A DNA stretch of 55,352 nt from a bacterium (GTDB lineage: Bacteria > Hydrothermota > UBA3073 > JACQXS01): positions 1 through 55,352 of the forward strand of contig JAUWHX010000055.1 of the NCBI GenBank assembly GCA_030605695.1, written 5' to 3'. A model generated the notes under the pieces. It was not told the origin of the DNA, did no database searches, and saw only the letters and a list, made by a program, of their open reading frames with translations. Below are positions 33,237-43,039 of this stretch, piece by piece. How positions within the stretch are numbered: position 1 is the first letter of the stretch; each line of letters begins with the position of its first letter. A program made the translations under genes and the position numbers.

Positions 33237-35981
33237 TTAATGGAAAATAACCACTTTCTCTTTCACTGTTATATTAGACCCCTCAAATCTCATAAAGTAG
33301 ACTCCTGAGCTGAAATCTGATATATCAAGTTGAGTAGTATATACTCCAGGCTCTCTTTTTGGTAAGGTAACCTTTCTAACCACTCTTCCACTCTTGTCAT
33401 ACATTGAGATTTTGTAAGCTCCTTTCTTTGCTATACTGTATTCAATACTTAATTTTTTAATTGCAGGATTTGGGTAGATTTGCAGGTTCTCTGAGAATTT
33501 ATGAAATGGCTTTTCCTCTTCAGTTTCTACAAATCTCCACTTCATAAGTTTTGCATAAATATCCCATTCTTTAAGTCTGCGATTGTCTGTCCAGGCAAAC
33601 ACAACCTTTTCCTTGCAAGAAGCAAGTCCTTCGCCAGATGATAAGTGATAGGCAGGGTTCATAGTATTTACTTGAAAGTTACTACCAACAGGAATTCCCG
33701 CATCGTCAAACTCTTGTGCCATAATCTGAGGGTTCCCGTTCCTATAATCTGTCCATGTTACTATAAAACTTCCTGAATCAGGATTTATTGCTACTGCAGG
33801 TGCCTCCTGCATTATACTATCTGCATCATCGTTTATCCGAAAATTAGAGCCAACAGGGAGCCAACTCTCATATCTCTGCCCATAGATATCTTTATTCCCT
33901 TTTCTTATATCTTCCCAAACTGTCACAAAATTCCCCCCGGTTATCATTGCCACCGAAGGATTTATCTGTTGATTTTGCTCTATAGGGTCATCACTTATTT
34001 CAAAATTTACTCCAACCGTATCACCCAATGAATCATATCTCTGTCCATATATATCAAAAAGTCCTACATCTCCTTGTCCTTCTTGCCACACAACAACAAA
34101 TTCACCGTTCTCACTTATAGCTACCGCAGGAGCTTCACTTCTCTCTTTTCCTAAAAACTGATTGACTCCGAAATTCGTATCTATTGGAGTGCACCCAGCA
34201 AAATATTTACGAGCATATATATCAGGTCGCTTGCTGTCATTACGAGCATCTTCCCAAACTACTACAAAGTTACCCGTTTTGTCTATTGCTACTTGCGGAG
34301 TACATCTTGGAGCATCTGGGTCTCCATTAACTTTGAATTCAGAACTTATGGGAACACCCGCACTATTATACTTGCGTGCATATATGTCGCCCAGATATAA
34401 AGCAGCTTTATACTTTTTCCTGTAAAACCAAGCTATAACAAAATCTCCTGCTGAATCTATAGCGACTCCCGGAGAGTATGCGATTCTGCTTGTGTCTTTA
34501 GTTACTATAAAATTAACACCTGCCTCTTCCCCATCTCCACCATATCTTTGAGCAAATATGCAAGAATTACCCAACCGTTCATCTTTCCATGTTATAACAA
34601 AGTCTCCGTTCAGAGACATAGCAACTTGAGGATGCTCCTGGTCTCTCATTCCTTCATCTGGAATAACAGAAAAATTGCTGTCAACAGTAGTTCCATCTGA
34701 GGCATATTTTTGCCCCATTAGTTCAGTGTCCTTTCCAGAACGGTCTTGCCATACTATAAAAAACTTTCCTTCTTTTCTTACGCCAACTACTGAATATATA
34801 TCCCATTGCTTCCCTTGAGAATGTGTATTTGCCTTAAAATTCCCTCCATCCGGATTGCCAGACTTGTCATACCTTTGACCATAAACACTCGGGACCCTAC
34901 GGTCATCTCTTTTATCGCTCCATATTACAACTACATTGCCTTCCGAATCCACTACAACATCTGGATTTTCTTGCCGAGCAGAGCCAGTATCGTCATTCAC
35001 ACGAAAGTTTATGTCCACAGGATTCCAAATTGAATCATATTGTTGACAATAGGTATTTGGATAGCTTGAATGCTCCCGATAATCCTCCCATACAATAATA
35101 GTCCTTCCTTCACCATTAGAACCAATGGCAGGAGACTGTATTGAGGAGTTGCTAACATTATCATTTACTCTGAAATTACTATCAACAGGTGTTACCCAAT
35201 TTGCATATCTTTGACAATAGATATTACATCCTTGTCGAGTATCAAGCCACACAATTGCAAACGCACTATCACCAGTACACGCAATATCAGGATAACACTG
35301 GAATGCACTTGGCAAAGTGTCATCATTTACAATAAAATTATTTCCTACTTTCGAGCCAGATTTGTCATAAACCTGACCATAAATATCGGGCGATGTTCCC
35401 CTATCGTCTCTCCATACAATTGCAAAATCTCCTTCAGGACCAACGCAAACTTTTGGTGCATATTGCAATCTTCTCGATGTATCATCATCTATCCGAAAGT
35501 TTGAGCCAAGTGGAATTCCCGTTACATCATATCTTTGCCCATAAATATCTTTATTCCCATTACGATAATCTTCCCAAACCACCACAAAATTGCCAATACT
35601 GTCTGCTTCTACTGACGGAAAACTTTGAGTGCTCCCAGTCGTGTCATCATTAACCAGAAATACGGTGCCTATAATCACACCATCTGAATCAAGCTTACAG
35701 CCATAAACATCTGGGTCATGCCCATTTCTGGAATCTACCCATACTAAAACATACCCAAATTTTGTTGCCGCCATAGCTTGCGATCCCTGGTTGCATCCTC
35801 CGAGAGTATCATCATTCACCAACCAGTCACTTTTAATAATCTCTCCCCAAAAGCTCTTTGTTTTGTGTCTATTGTTCTGTGCCTTGTGATTTGAACTGTA
35901 AATCCCCAAGGAAAATAGAATACAGAATACAGAAAATAGGAAAAATATAGGAAACTTTTGCTCCCTTAATTTTGCTTTCAT
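33237..35981 (-). CDS. Large secreted repeat protein with T9SS sorting domain
   Basis: The 914-residue protein has a signal peptide (KFPIFFLFSVFCILFSLGIYS). About fifteen repeats of roughly 50 residues follow, each of the type 'NFRVNDDTxxxxQxxPxVAxDxxGNFVVVWEDYRNGxxDIYGQRYD', i.e. a beta-propeller/sialidase-like fold. The C-terminus (about 830-914: LQIYPNPAIKKLSIEY, MYDKSGRVVRKVTL, FSSGVYFMRF) is a T9SS sorting domain. Both the signal peptide and the stretch after it are encoded by five-7-mer tracts (35910-35944, 35857-35891). The same repeat type is found in the 40095-41501 gene. Surface location predicted; ligand unknown. Confidence 0.87.
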   Translation of the reverse strand: MKAKLREQKFPIFFLFSVFCILFSLGIYSSNHKAQNNRHKTKSFWGEIIKSDWLVNDDTLGGCNQGSQAMAATKFGYVLVWVDSRNGHDPDVYGCKLDSDGVIIGTVFLVNDDTTGSTQSFPSVEADSIGNFVVVWEDYRNGNKDIYGQRYDVTGIPLGSNFRIDDDTSRRLQYAPKVCVGPEGDFAIVWRDDRGTSPDIYGQVYDKSGSKVGNNFIVNDDTLPSAFQCYPDIACTGDSAFAIVWLDTRQGCNIYCQRYANWVTPVDSNFRVNDNVSNSSIQSPAIGSNGEGRTIIVWEDYREHSSYPNTYCQQYDSIWNPVDINFRVNDDTGSARQENPDVVVDSEGNVVVIWSDKRDDRRVPSVYGQRYDKSGNPDGGNFKANTHSQGKQWDIYSVVGVRKEGKFFIVWQDRSGKDTELMGQKYASDGTTVDSNFSVIPDEGMRDQEHPQVAMSLNGDFVITWKDERLGNSCIFAQRYGGDGEEAGVNFIVTKDTSRIAYSPGVAIDSAGDFVIAWFYRKKYKAALYLGDIYARKYNSAGVPISSEFKVNGDPDAPRCTPQVAIDKTGNFVVVWEDARNDSKRPDIYARKYFAGCTPIDTNFGVNQFLGKERSEAPAVAISENGEFVVVWQEGQGDVGLFDIYGQRYDSLGDTVGVNFEISDDPIEQNQQINPSVAMITGGNFVTVWEDIRKGNKDIYGQRYESWLPVGSNFRINDDADSIMQEAPAVAINPDSGSFIVTWTDYRNGNPQIMAQEFDDAGIPVGSNFQVNTMNPAYHLSSGEGLASCKEKVVFAWTDNRRLKEWDIYAKLMKWRFVETEEEKPFHKFSENLQIYPNPAIKKLSIEYSIAKKGAYKISMYDKSGRVVRKVTLPKREPGVYTTQLDISDFSSGVYFMRFEGSNITVKEKVVIFH
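35857..35891 (-). repeat. Five-7-mer (35-bp) tract after a signal peptide
   Basis: Plus-strand units TTTGTTT, TGTGTCT, ATTGTTC, TGTGCCT, TGTGATT. It encodes the polar segment SNHKAQNNRHKTK, which has no counterpart in the repeat domain. Confidence 0.65.
35910..35944 (-). repeat. Five-7-mer (35-bp) tract inside a signal peptide
   Basis: Plus-strand units GGAAAAT, AGAATAC, AGAATAC, AGAAAAT, AGGAAAA. It encodes the hydrophobic core FLFSVFCILFS. The next gene upstream on the strand has a similar tract in its signal peptide (37695-37729). Confidence 0.8.
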
Positions 35982-35995
35982 AATCCCTCCCAGAT

Positions 35996-36050
35996 GGGTA
36001 GATGAGAACCCTCGCTCTCATCCAGTTGAAGCGAGGACTTCAACCTACCC
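35996..36050. repeat. Cloverleaf-like double-hairpin element
   Basis: Outer arms GGGTAG (35996-36001) and CTACCC (36045-36050) enclose two hairpins: GATGAGA...TCTCATC (36001-36022) and GTTGAAG...CTTCAAC (36024-36043). Both loops contain CTCG/CGAG. It sits in the 102-base gap between two cargo genes and could act as an RNA structure or be a small mobile repeat. Confidence 0.7.
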
Positions 36051-36083
36051 GTGTCTTTTTTCTCCTTTATAGCATCAAATTAT

Positions 36084-37743
36084 TTATCTAATATAAATTA
36101 ATTTTGTCGGCATACATTCTTCTCGCGTTCCATCTTTCTCAATCCTACAAAAATAAACTCCAGAATTCACTTTATTCCCCTGATTATCTGTCCCATCCCA
36201 CATTATTTCGTGAGTCGTGGGTCGTGAATCGTGAATCGAAAACTCCCGAACAAGTCTGCCAGAAAGGTCGTGAATCGTTAACGAGATGTTAGATGTTAGA
36301 TGTCGGATGTCAAAGTTCTGGTATCTGGCATCTGGTATCTGAAATCTGATTTCCGTCTTTTGAGTAAATGGATTTGGATAAACTTGTAACTTGTAACTTG
36401 TAACTTGTAACTCCTCATCTTCTTCCACCCCAATAGGAGGCACAGGAAAGTCAAGAACAAAAATCTTGTGATGCACAAGGTCGCTTCCTACAACCTCAAG
36501 CTCGCCATCTCCATCTATATCTCCCAGAGCTAAAGGAGTATCCTGGTCTCCGGAACTATATCCCCATTGCCATTGCTCTGAACCATCGGCTTCCCAGGCA
36601 TAACAGTATCCATTATGGATTGACATTAATATCTCGAGCTCACCATCTTTATCTATATCTGCAATAGCAGGAGAACACGGCACAGGATATACATCAGAAC
36701 TAAAATCACATATCTTCCATTTTTCTATACCACTTTCTCCTTCTATTGCGTAAACGCATTCACCTCCGAAAGAGCCTATTATAACCTCAAGCAGACCATC
36801 TCCATCTATATCTGCAAGAGCAGGAGATTGATAGTCTATGTAGCCATCTGTTTTATAGGACCAAAGGAAACTTCCATCATTTCCTTTTAATGCATAGACA
36901 TAGCTATTATGACATCCAAAAACTACATCTAATGTATCATCTCCATCAAGGTATCCTAATGCAGGCGAAGAGTATATATAATCCCCAGCATCATAAGTCC
37001 ACAGAGTATCACCATTACTAAGAGCATATAATTTCCCATCTGATGACCCAACAAATATTTCAAGTGTATCATCTCCATTTATATCCCCGATAGCAGGAGA
37101 ACTCCTAATCATTCCTCCTGTCTTGTATTTCCATTTCTCACTTCCGTCAAACCACCACAAAACATAAAGACAGCTATCGTCAGAGCCCACTATTATCTCT
37201 ATCGTCCCGTCATTATCTATATCTCCGGCTACAGGTGATGAACTAATCATTCCACCTGTAGGAAAACTCCAAAGGAGCCCGCTATTTCCATCAAGTGCAT
37301 ACAATGTACTATCCCAAGAACCAAAAATAACATCTAATGTGCCACTATTATTTATATCAAAAAGTAGAGGAGAAGACTTAATAATCCCACTTACTTGATA
37401 TGACCATAAAAGCTTTCCATGATACCATAGATTGCTTCCTATACGCTCTACTGAGTCCTGTAATACATATAGGATACCAGTATTTGAAGCTGCTACCACT
37501 ATTTCAAGTATACCGTCTCCATTTATATCTCCTAAAACTGGAGATGAATTCTGCATACAATCAACCATATTCGGCAGATGCCAATCCCAGCGTAGTTTTA
37601 TAGGAGTAAGCTTACCATCAAGTTGACCAATTTCATCTGAGAATCCTGTCCGCATTGGGTCGTGCTGAAACATAGGCCAATCTGCTCGTGCTGAAAAGCA
37701 CAGAATACAGGAAACAGAATACAGGAAACTTTTGCTTCTTCAC
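36084..37743 (-). CDS. Secreted PQQ/FG-GAP propeller with T9SS sorting domain; signal peptide out of frame at a 7-mer tract
   Basis: The main frame starts at ATG 37673 (529 residues: MFQHDPMRTGFS...), but secreted propellers of this type begin 'ADWPMF-HDP-TG', and ADWP is encoded just upstream in the same frame without a start codon. A GTG at 37743 with a strong AAGGAGG eight bases away opens a clear signal peptide (MKKQKFPVFCFLYSV...) one frame off. The shift occurs at a tract of five 7-mers (37695-37729); adding one 14-bp unit would fuse the frames into ...ILCFSARA-DWPMF. About eight blades (SSPVAGDIDNDGTIEIIVGSDDSCLYVL) are followed by a T9SS sorting domain with four further 7-mer tracts. 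Phase-variable secretion or a sequence error. Confidence 0.8.
36210..36415 (-). repeat. Four five-7-mer (35-bp) tracts in one T9SS sorting domain
   Basis: 36210-36244 (GTGAGTC, GTGGGTC, GTGAATC, GTGAATC, GAAAACT); 36283-36317 (GAGATGT, TAGATGT, TAGATGT, CGGATGT, CAAAGTT); 36320-36354 (GGTATCT, GGCATCT, GGTATCT, GAAATCT, GATTTCC); 36381-36415 (AACTTGT four times, AACTCCT). They encode the pre-YPNPF linker ELQVTSYKLQV and three strand/loop segments. Each is exactly 35 bp. Confidence 0.85.
37695..37729 (-). repeat. Five-7-mer (35-bp) tract at a signal-peptide frameshift
   Basis: Minus-strand units GTTTCCT, GTATTCT, GTTTCCT, GTATTCT, GTGCTTT (a 14-bp unit twice plus a variant). The distance from the GTG at 37743 to the ATG at 37673 is 70 bases, not a multiple of three; 70+14 or 70-7 would be. 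Confidence 0.85.
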
Positions 37744-37770
37744 TACTTGAACCTCCTTGTATTAAATTAT

Positions 37771-39817
<2,047 letters not shown>

Positions 39818-39825
<8 letters not shown>

Positions 39826-40081
39826 TTCTCCGCCTTTCTATATCTTTCATACAGAGTCCGCTATCTTTTATAGCGCCTCCGCTATCTTTTACAGCGCCTC
39901 CGCTATCTTTTATAGCGCCTCCGCTATCTTTTATAGCGCCTCCGCTATCTTTTATAGCGACACCGCTATCTTTTCTGGCGACACCGCTATCTTTTCTGGC
40001 GACATCGCTATCTTTTCTGGCGACATCGCTATCTTTTCCAGCGACACCGCTATCTTTTACAGGGATGTCCCTATCTCTCAT
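39818..40081 (-). CDS. Heptapeptide-repeat open frame bridging two cargo genes
   Basis: An 87-codon frame made from the 21-bp array encodes about ten copies of KDSGVAR/KDSGGAI. It starts 13 bases after the stop of the upstream gene and its stop overlaps the ATG of the downstream gene (39825). The arrangement matches that of the frame at 21740-22066. Whether it is translated is unknown. Confidence 0.3.
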
Positions 40082-40088
40082 ACCCTAC
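39837..40088. repeat. 21-bp tandem array C, ten clear units plus degenerate ends
   Basis: Clear units start at 39858 and every 21 bases to 40047; the ends (39837-39857, 40068-40088) are degenerate. The left half reads CCGCTATCTTTTATAGCGCC plus one base, in which CGCTAT and ATAGCG form a perfect 6-bp hairpin; the right half (TTTTCTGGCGACA) has lost it. So a transcript would contain a row of hairpins. The array lies between two co-directional cargo genes. Confidence 0.95.
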
Positions 40089-40094
40089 CTTCTT

Positions 40095-41501
40095 TCATCT
40101 TATCTTAATTATCTTTACTGGTTTATAACCTTTTATTTTTACAAAATAGACCCCAGGTGATAAATCCTTACCTATAACTTTAGACTCTGTCTCCTCAACC
40201 AACCTTCCCATCACATCGTGAATCGTGAATTTTCCCTTGATAGCTTGATTGCTCGATAGCTTGATAGCTGTATGTTGCACAAATGGGTTCGGATACACTC
40301 TCATCTCTAATCTCTCATCTCTAATCTCTAATCTTTCTTCCACCCCGAGAGGGTCAAAAGAGGTCGTATAAATATCCCAGTTCCCATTTCGGTCATCCTC
40401 CCAGACTACAATACACTTGGCTTCATCCCCAGAAATATCAGGATACCATGCATTCGTTGGAGATGAGGAAACTGGATAAAACCCTCCTAAGTTTCTCAGA
40501 GTATCTACATTTCGCCTTAAAATCTCGCTCTTCGTCTGAAAATCTGCCCACGCTATAACCCATCTCTCATTATTCCAGAAAATCCGAGGATAATATGAGT
40601 CACGGGCTGTATCATATAAAACAGGAAAATCAGAACCTTCTGGAGTTCCTGTTGAATCGATAGCTCTTCCATAAATATCATAAACAGAACCAGAACGGTA
40701 GTCTGACCACACAACGAGCCAGCGACTATTGCCACAGGAAACCTCCGGATATAACTGATGTTCCGGAGCTTGACAAATTGGGAAGTTACTTCCAGCTAAT
40801 CCACCTGCTGAATCTATTAATTGACCATAAATATCAGAATTGTCCGTTCTATTGTCCTCCCATACTACGAGCCAATTTTTTTGAGTTCCATTCCAGGATA
40901 CGGACGGAGAAACCTGATGCTCATCTGCTTGAGAGATGGGAATTGCTGAGCCCACAAAATTACCACTACCATCCATAAGTTGACCATAAACATCAAGATT
41001 AGCCCCATTCCGATAGTCTGACCAGACAACAAGCCAATACTCCCCACTCCAGCTAATACTTGGATTCACTGAATTTGCAGTATCTGCAATGGAAAACACA
41101 GAATCTATTGAATCTCCTGCCCAATCCAGAAACCGACCATAAATGTGAGAGATAGCACTACCCTGGTCGTGTGTCCATACCACCAGATAGCAGGAATCAC
41201 TCCATTCTACTGCAGGAAAACACTGACTCCTTATGTCAGTACATATTGGGAAATTAATATCTACAAGCGTTCCGTCGGTATCCATAAGTTGGCCCCATAT
41301 ATCTGCAAGTGGGCTACTCCGCTGGTCTTCCCATACAACAAGCCACCCACTATCACTTCTTGCAATCGCAGCGTGCTTCTGGTCATTCAAGGCATCAGAA
41401 ACAGGAGAATCCGCATTTACTAATATAGGGGTGAATAGAAATATTATTCGCAGAATCTCAAAACGAGTCTGCGACCTGTGGATAAGCAATAGTCTTTTCA
41501 C
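40095..41501 (-). CDS. Secreted repeat protein with T9SS sorting domain; repeat element inside the signal peptide
   Basis: Start taken as the GTG at 41501 (AGAGG six bases upstream); the frame also extends to a TTG at 41540 in a 7-mer tract. The N-terminus VKRLLLI-HRSQTRFEILR-IIFLFTPILVNA-D looks like a signal peptide interrupted by an 11-residue polar insert, exactly encoded by the GTCGCAGACTC element (41449-41481). Six or seven repeats of 'YPEVSCGNSRWLVVWSDYRSGSVYDIYGRAID' type (as in the 33237 gene) and a T9SS sorting domain (YPNPFVQHTAIKL, HDVMGRLVEET, LSPGVYFVKI) follow. Export may be weakened by the insert. Confidence 0.82.
   Translation of the reverse strand: MKRLLLIHRSQTRFEILRIIFLFTPILVNADSPVSDALNDQKHAAIARSDSGWLVVWEDQRSSPLADIWGQLMDTDGTLVDINFPICTDIRSQCFPAVEWSDSCYLVVWTHDQGSAISHIYGRFLDWAGDSIDSVFSIADTANSVNPSISWSGEYWLVVWSDYRNGANLDVYGQLMDGSGNFVGSAIPISQADEHQVSPSVSWNGTQKNWLVVWEDNRTDNSDIYGQLIDSAGGLAGSNFPICQAPEHQLYPEVSCGNSRWLVVWSDYRSGSVYDIYGRAIDSTGTPEGSDFPVLYDTARDSYYPRIFWNNERWVIAWADFQTKSEILRRNVDTLRNLGGFYPVSSSPTNAWYPDISGDEAKCIVVWEDDRNGNWDIYTTSFDPLGVEERLEIRDERLEMRVYPNPFVQHTAIKLSSNQAIKGKFTIHDVMGRLVEETESKVIGKDLSPGVYFVKIKGYKPVKIIKIR
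40237..40333 (-). repeat. One 4x8 and one 5x7 tract in a T9SS sorting domain
   Basis: 40237-40268: TTGATAGC, TTGATTGC, TCGATAGC, TTGATAGC (32 bp, encoding AIKLSSNQAIKGK). 40299-40333: TCTCATC, TCTAATC, TCTCATC, TCTAATC, TCTAATC (35 bp, encoding RLEIRDERLEMR before VYPNPF). Confidence 0.85.
41449..41481. repeat. GTCGCAGACTC element inside a signal-peptide coding region
   Basis: Minus strand CCACAGGTCGCAGACTCG followed by TTTTGAGATTCTGCG; related copies are intergenic at 10128-10149 and 11805-11830. It is 33 bp, in frame, and encodes HRSQTRFEILR. Confidence 0.7.
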
Positions 41502-41517
41502 TGCACGCCTCTTTTGT

Positions 41518-41559
41518 AACTCTTTACTCTCAACTCTCAACTCTATACTCTTAATTCTA
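41518..41559 (-). repeat. 7-mer tract spanning a gene boundary
   Basis: AACTCTT, TACTCTC, AACTCTC, AACTCTA, TACTCTT, AATTCTA. It covers the stop codon of the 41557 gene and the region just upstream of the next gene. Confidence 0.75.
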
Positions 41560-43014
41560 TCTCAATATCGTCAGCTTCCTCGTTGCCTTGTAATTATTTG
41601 TCTCTACTCTCACAAAGTAGATGCCATTGGTGAGTTCCTCAAGATTTATCTCAACACCCTGTTGCGTTGTCAAAACATGCTTTGCTAACTTGCCTGAGAG
41701 GTCGTAAATCTTGATGTTTGTCTCCTTGATAGCTTGATGGCTCGATAGCTTGATGACTGTCTTTCCCATACACGGATTCGGATAAACTCTTAATTCCAAA
41801 CTCTTAACTTTTAACTCTTTGTCCTCACTTACACCGGCAGTCGGGCATTTATGACGCTTGTAATATATCTCCTCAATGCCATGACGCCAATCTGTCCAAG
41901 CTATATGTGCATCATAAGGACATTTAGTACAAGCAACTGATATATACTCAGAAGTGCTATTATCAACAGTTAATCCTTCATCAGCTATCCAATTTGCTCC
42001 ATAATCAGCTGACCGATTATAATATACCTCAGAATTGCCATCCCTCTCATCCTGCCAAGCTATATGAACACAACTATCTGAACAACAAATTGATGGATAT
42101 TGAGAATTAGCAACGTTATTAATAAGTCTAAAATTATCAATATCCCAACTTGTTCCATAGTCACTTGACCGATTATAATATATCTCATACTTGCTGCCAA
42201 ACTTCCAACCCTGCCAAGCTATATGAACACAACTATCTGAACAACAAATTGATGGATACCAATCCCAGTCAGCATTATTAGTAAGTCTAAAATTATCAAT
42301 ATCCCAACTTGTTCCATAATCGCTTGACCGATTATAATATATCTCAGAACCCCCATCCCTATCATCCCACCAAGTCATATGAACACAACTATCTGAACAA
42401 CAAATTGATGGACGTTCGGATTTATCAGCATCATTAGTAAGTCTAAAATTATCAATATCCCAACTTGCTCCATAATCACTTGACCGATTATAATATATCT
42501 CAGAATTGCTATCTCTCTCATCCTGCCAAGCTATATGAACATAACTATCTGAACAACAAATTGATGAATATTGAGAATTAGCAGCGATATTAGTAAGTCT
42601 AAAATTATCAATATCCCAACTTGCTCCATAATCACTTGACCGATTATAATATATCTCATAATTGCCATTTCTAATATCATTCCAAGCTATATGAACAAAA
42701 CTATCAAAAACACAAATAGAAGGACAATGAGAATTTTGTGTTGTTAATTGTTGATGAGGACCAAAAGTAGCTCCATAATCTATTGACTGAACATAATAAA
42801 GCTCACCGGGGTTCGTTCCATCTCTATGTTCCCAAACTATATGAACAAAAGAATCTTGTGCTGCTATTGTCCATGCATTATTCCGGGAACCATAGTCAGA
42901 ATAGCTTGGATAAATAGTTAATCTTTTATCTGGATTCTCCCACTGCCCATACAAACTGCAAGATGCCAACACCATTCCACAGGATCCTGCGAACAAAAAT
43001 CCCCATCTTTTCAT
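41557..43014 (-). CDS. Secreted BNR/sialidase-like propeller with T9SS sorting domain
   Basis: The 485-residue protein has a signal peptide (MKRWGFLFAGSCGMVLASCSLYG-Q). Six repeats of about 50 residues read 'SICCSDSCVHIAWQDERDGNSEIYYNRSSDYGASWDIDNFRLTN', with the Asp-box (S-x-D-x-G-x-x-W) of sialidase-like propellers. Catalytic residues of true sialidases (Arg triad) are not evident, so an enzymatic role is not supported. The T9SS sorting domain (YPNPCMGKTVIKL, IYDLSGKLAKHVL, LTNGIYFVRV) follows a five-7-mer linker. Blades 2-6 are nearly identical in DNA, implying recent duplication. Confidence 0.86.
   Translation of the reverse strand: MKRWGFLFAGSCGMVLASCSLYGQWENPDKRLTIYPSYSDYGSRNNAWTIAAQDSFVHIVWEHRDGTNPGELYYVQSIDYGATFGPHQQLTTQNSHCPSICVFDSFVHIAWNDIRNGNYEIYYNRSSDYGASWDIDNFRLTNIAANSQYSSICCSDSYVHIAWQDERDSNSEIYYNRSSDYGASWDIDNFRLTNDADKSERPSICCSDSCVHMTWWDDRDGGSEIYYNRSSDYGTSWDIDNFRLTNNADWDWYPSICCSDSCVHIAWQGWKFGSKYEIYYNRSSDYGTSWDIDNFRLINNVANSQYPSICCSDSCVHIAWQDERDGNSEVYYNRSADYGANWIADEGLTVDNSTSEYISVACTKCPYDAHIAWTDWRHGIEEIYYKRHKCPTAGVSEDKELKVKSLELRVYPNPCMGKTVIKLSSHQAIKETNIKIYDLSGKLAKHVLTTQQGVEINLEELTNGIYFVRVETNNYKATRKLTILR
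41726..41818 (-). repeat. One 4x8 and one 5x7 tract in a T9SS sorting domain
   Basis: 41726-41757: TTGATAGC, TTGATGGC, TCGATAGC, TTGATGAC (32 bp). 41784-41818: AAACTCT, TAATTCC, AAACTCT, TAACTTT, TAACTCT (35 bp, encoding ELKVKSLELRV before YPNPC). Positions match those in the neighbouring 40095 gene. Confidence 0.85.
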
Positions 43015-43039
43015 CTTCTCTCCATTTTATTTTCTCTCC

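Noticed and set aside
41557..43014. Active sialidase
   Set aside because: Asp-box repeats are present but no arginine triad or catalytic Tyr/Glu pair could be identified.
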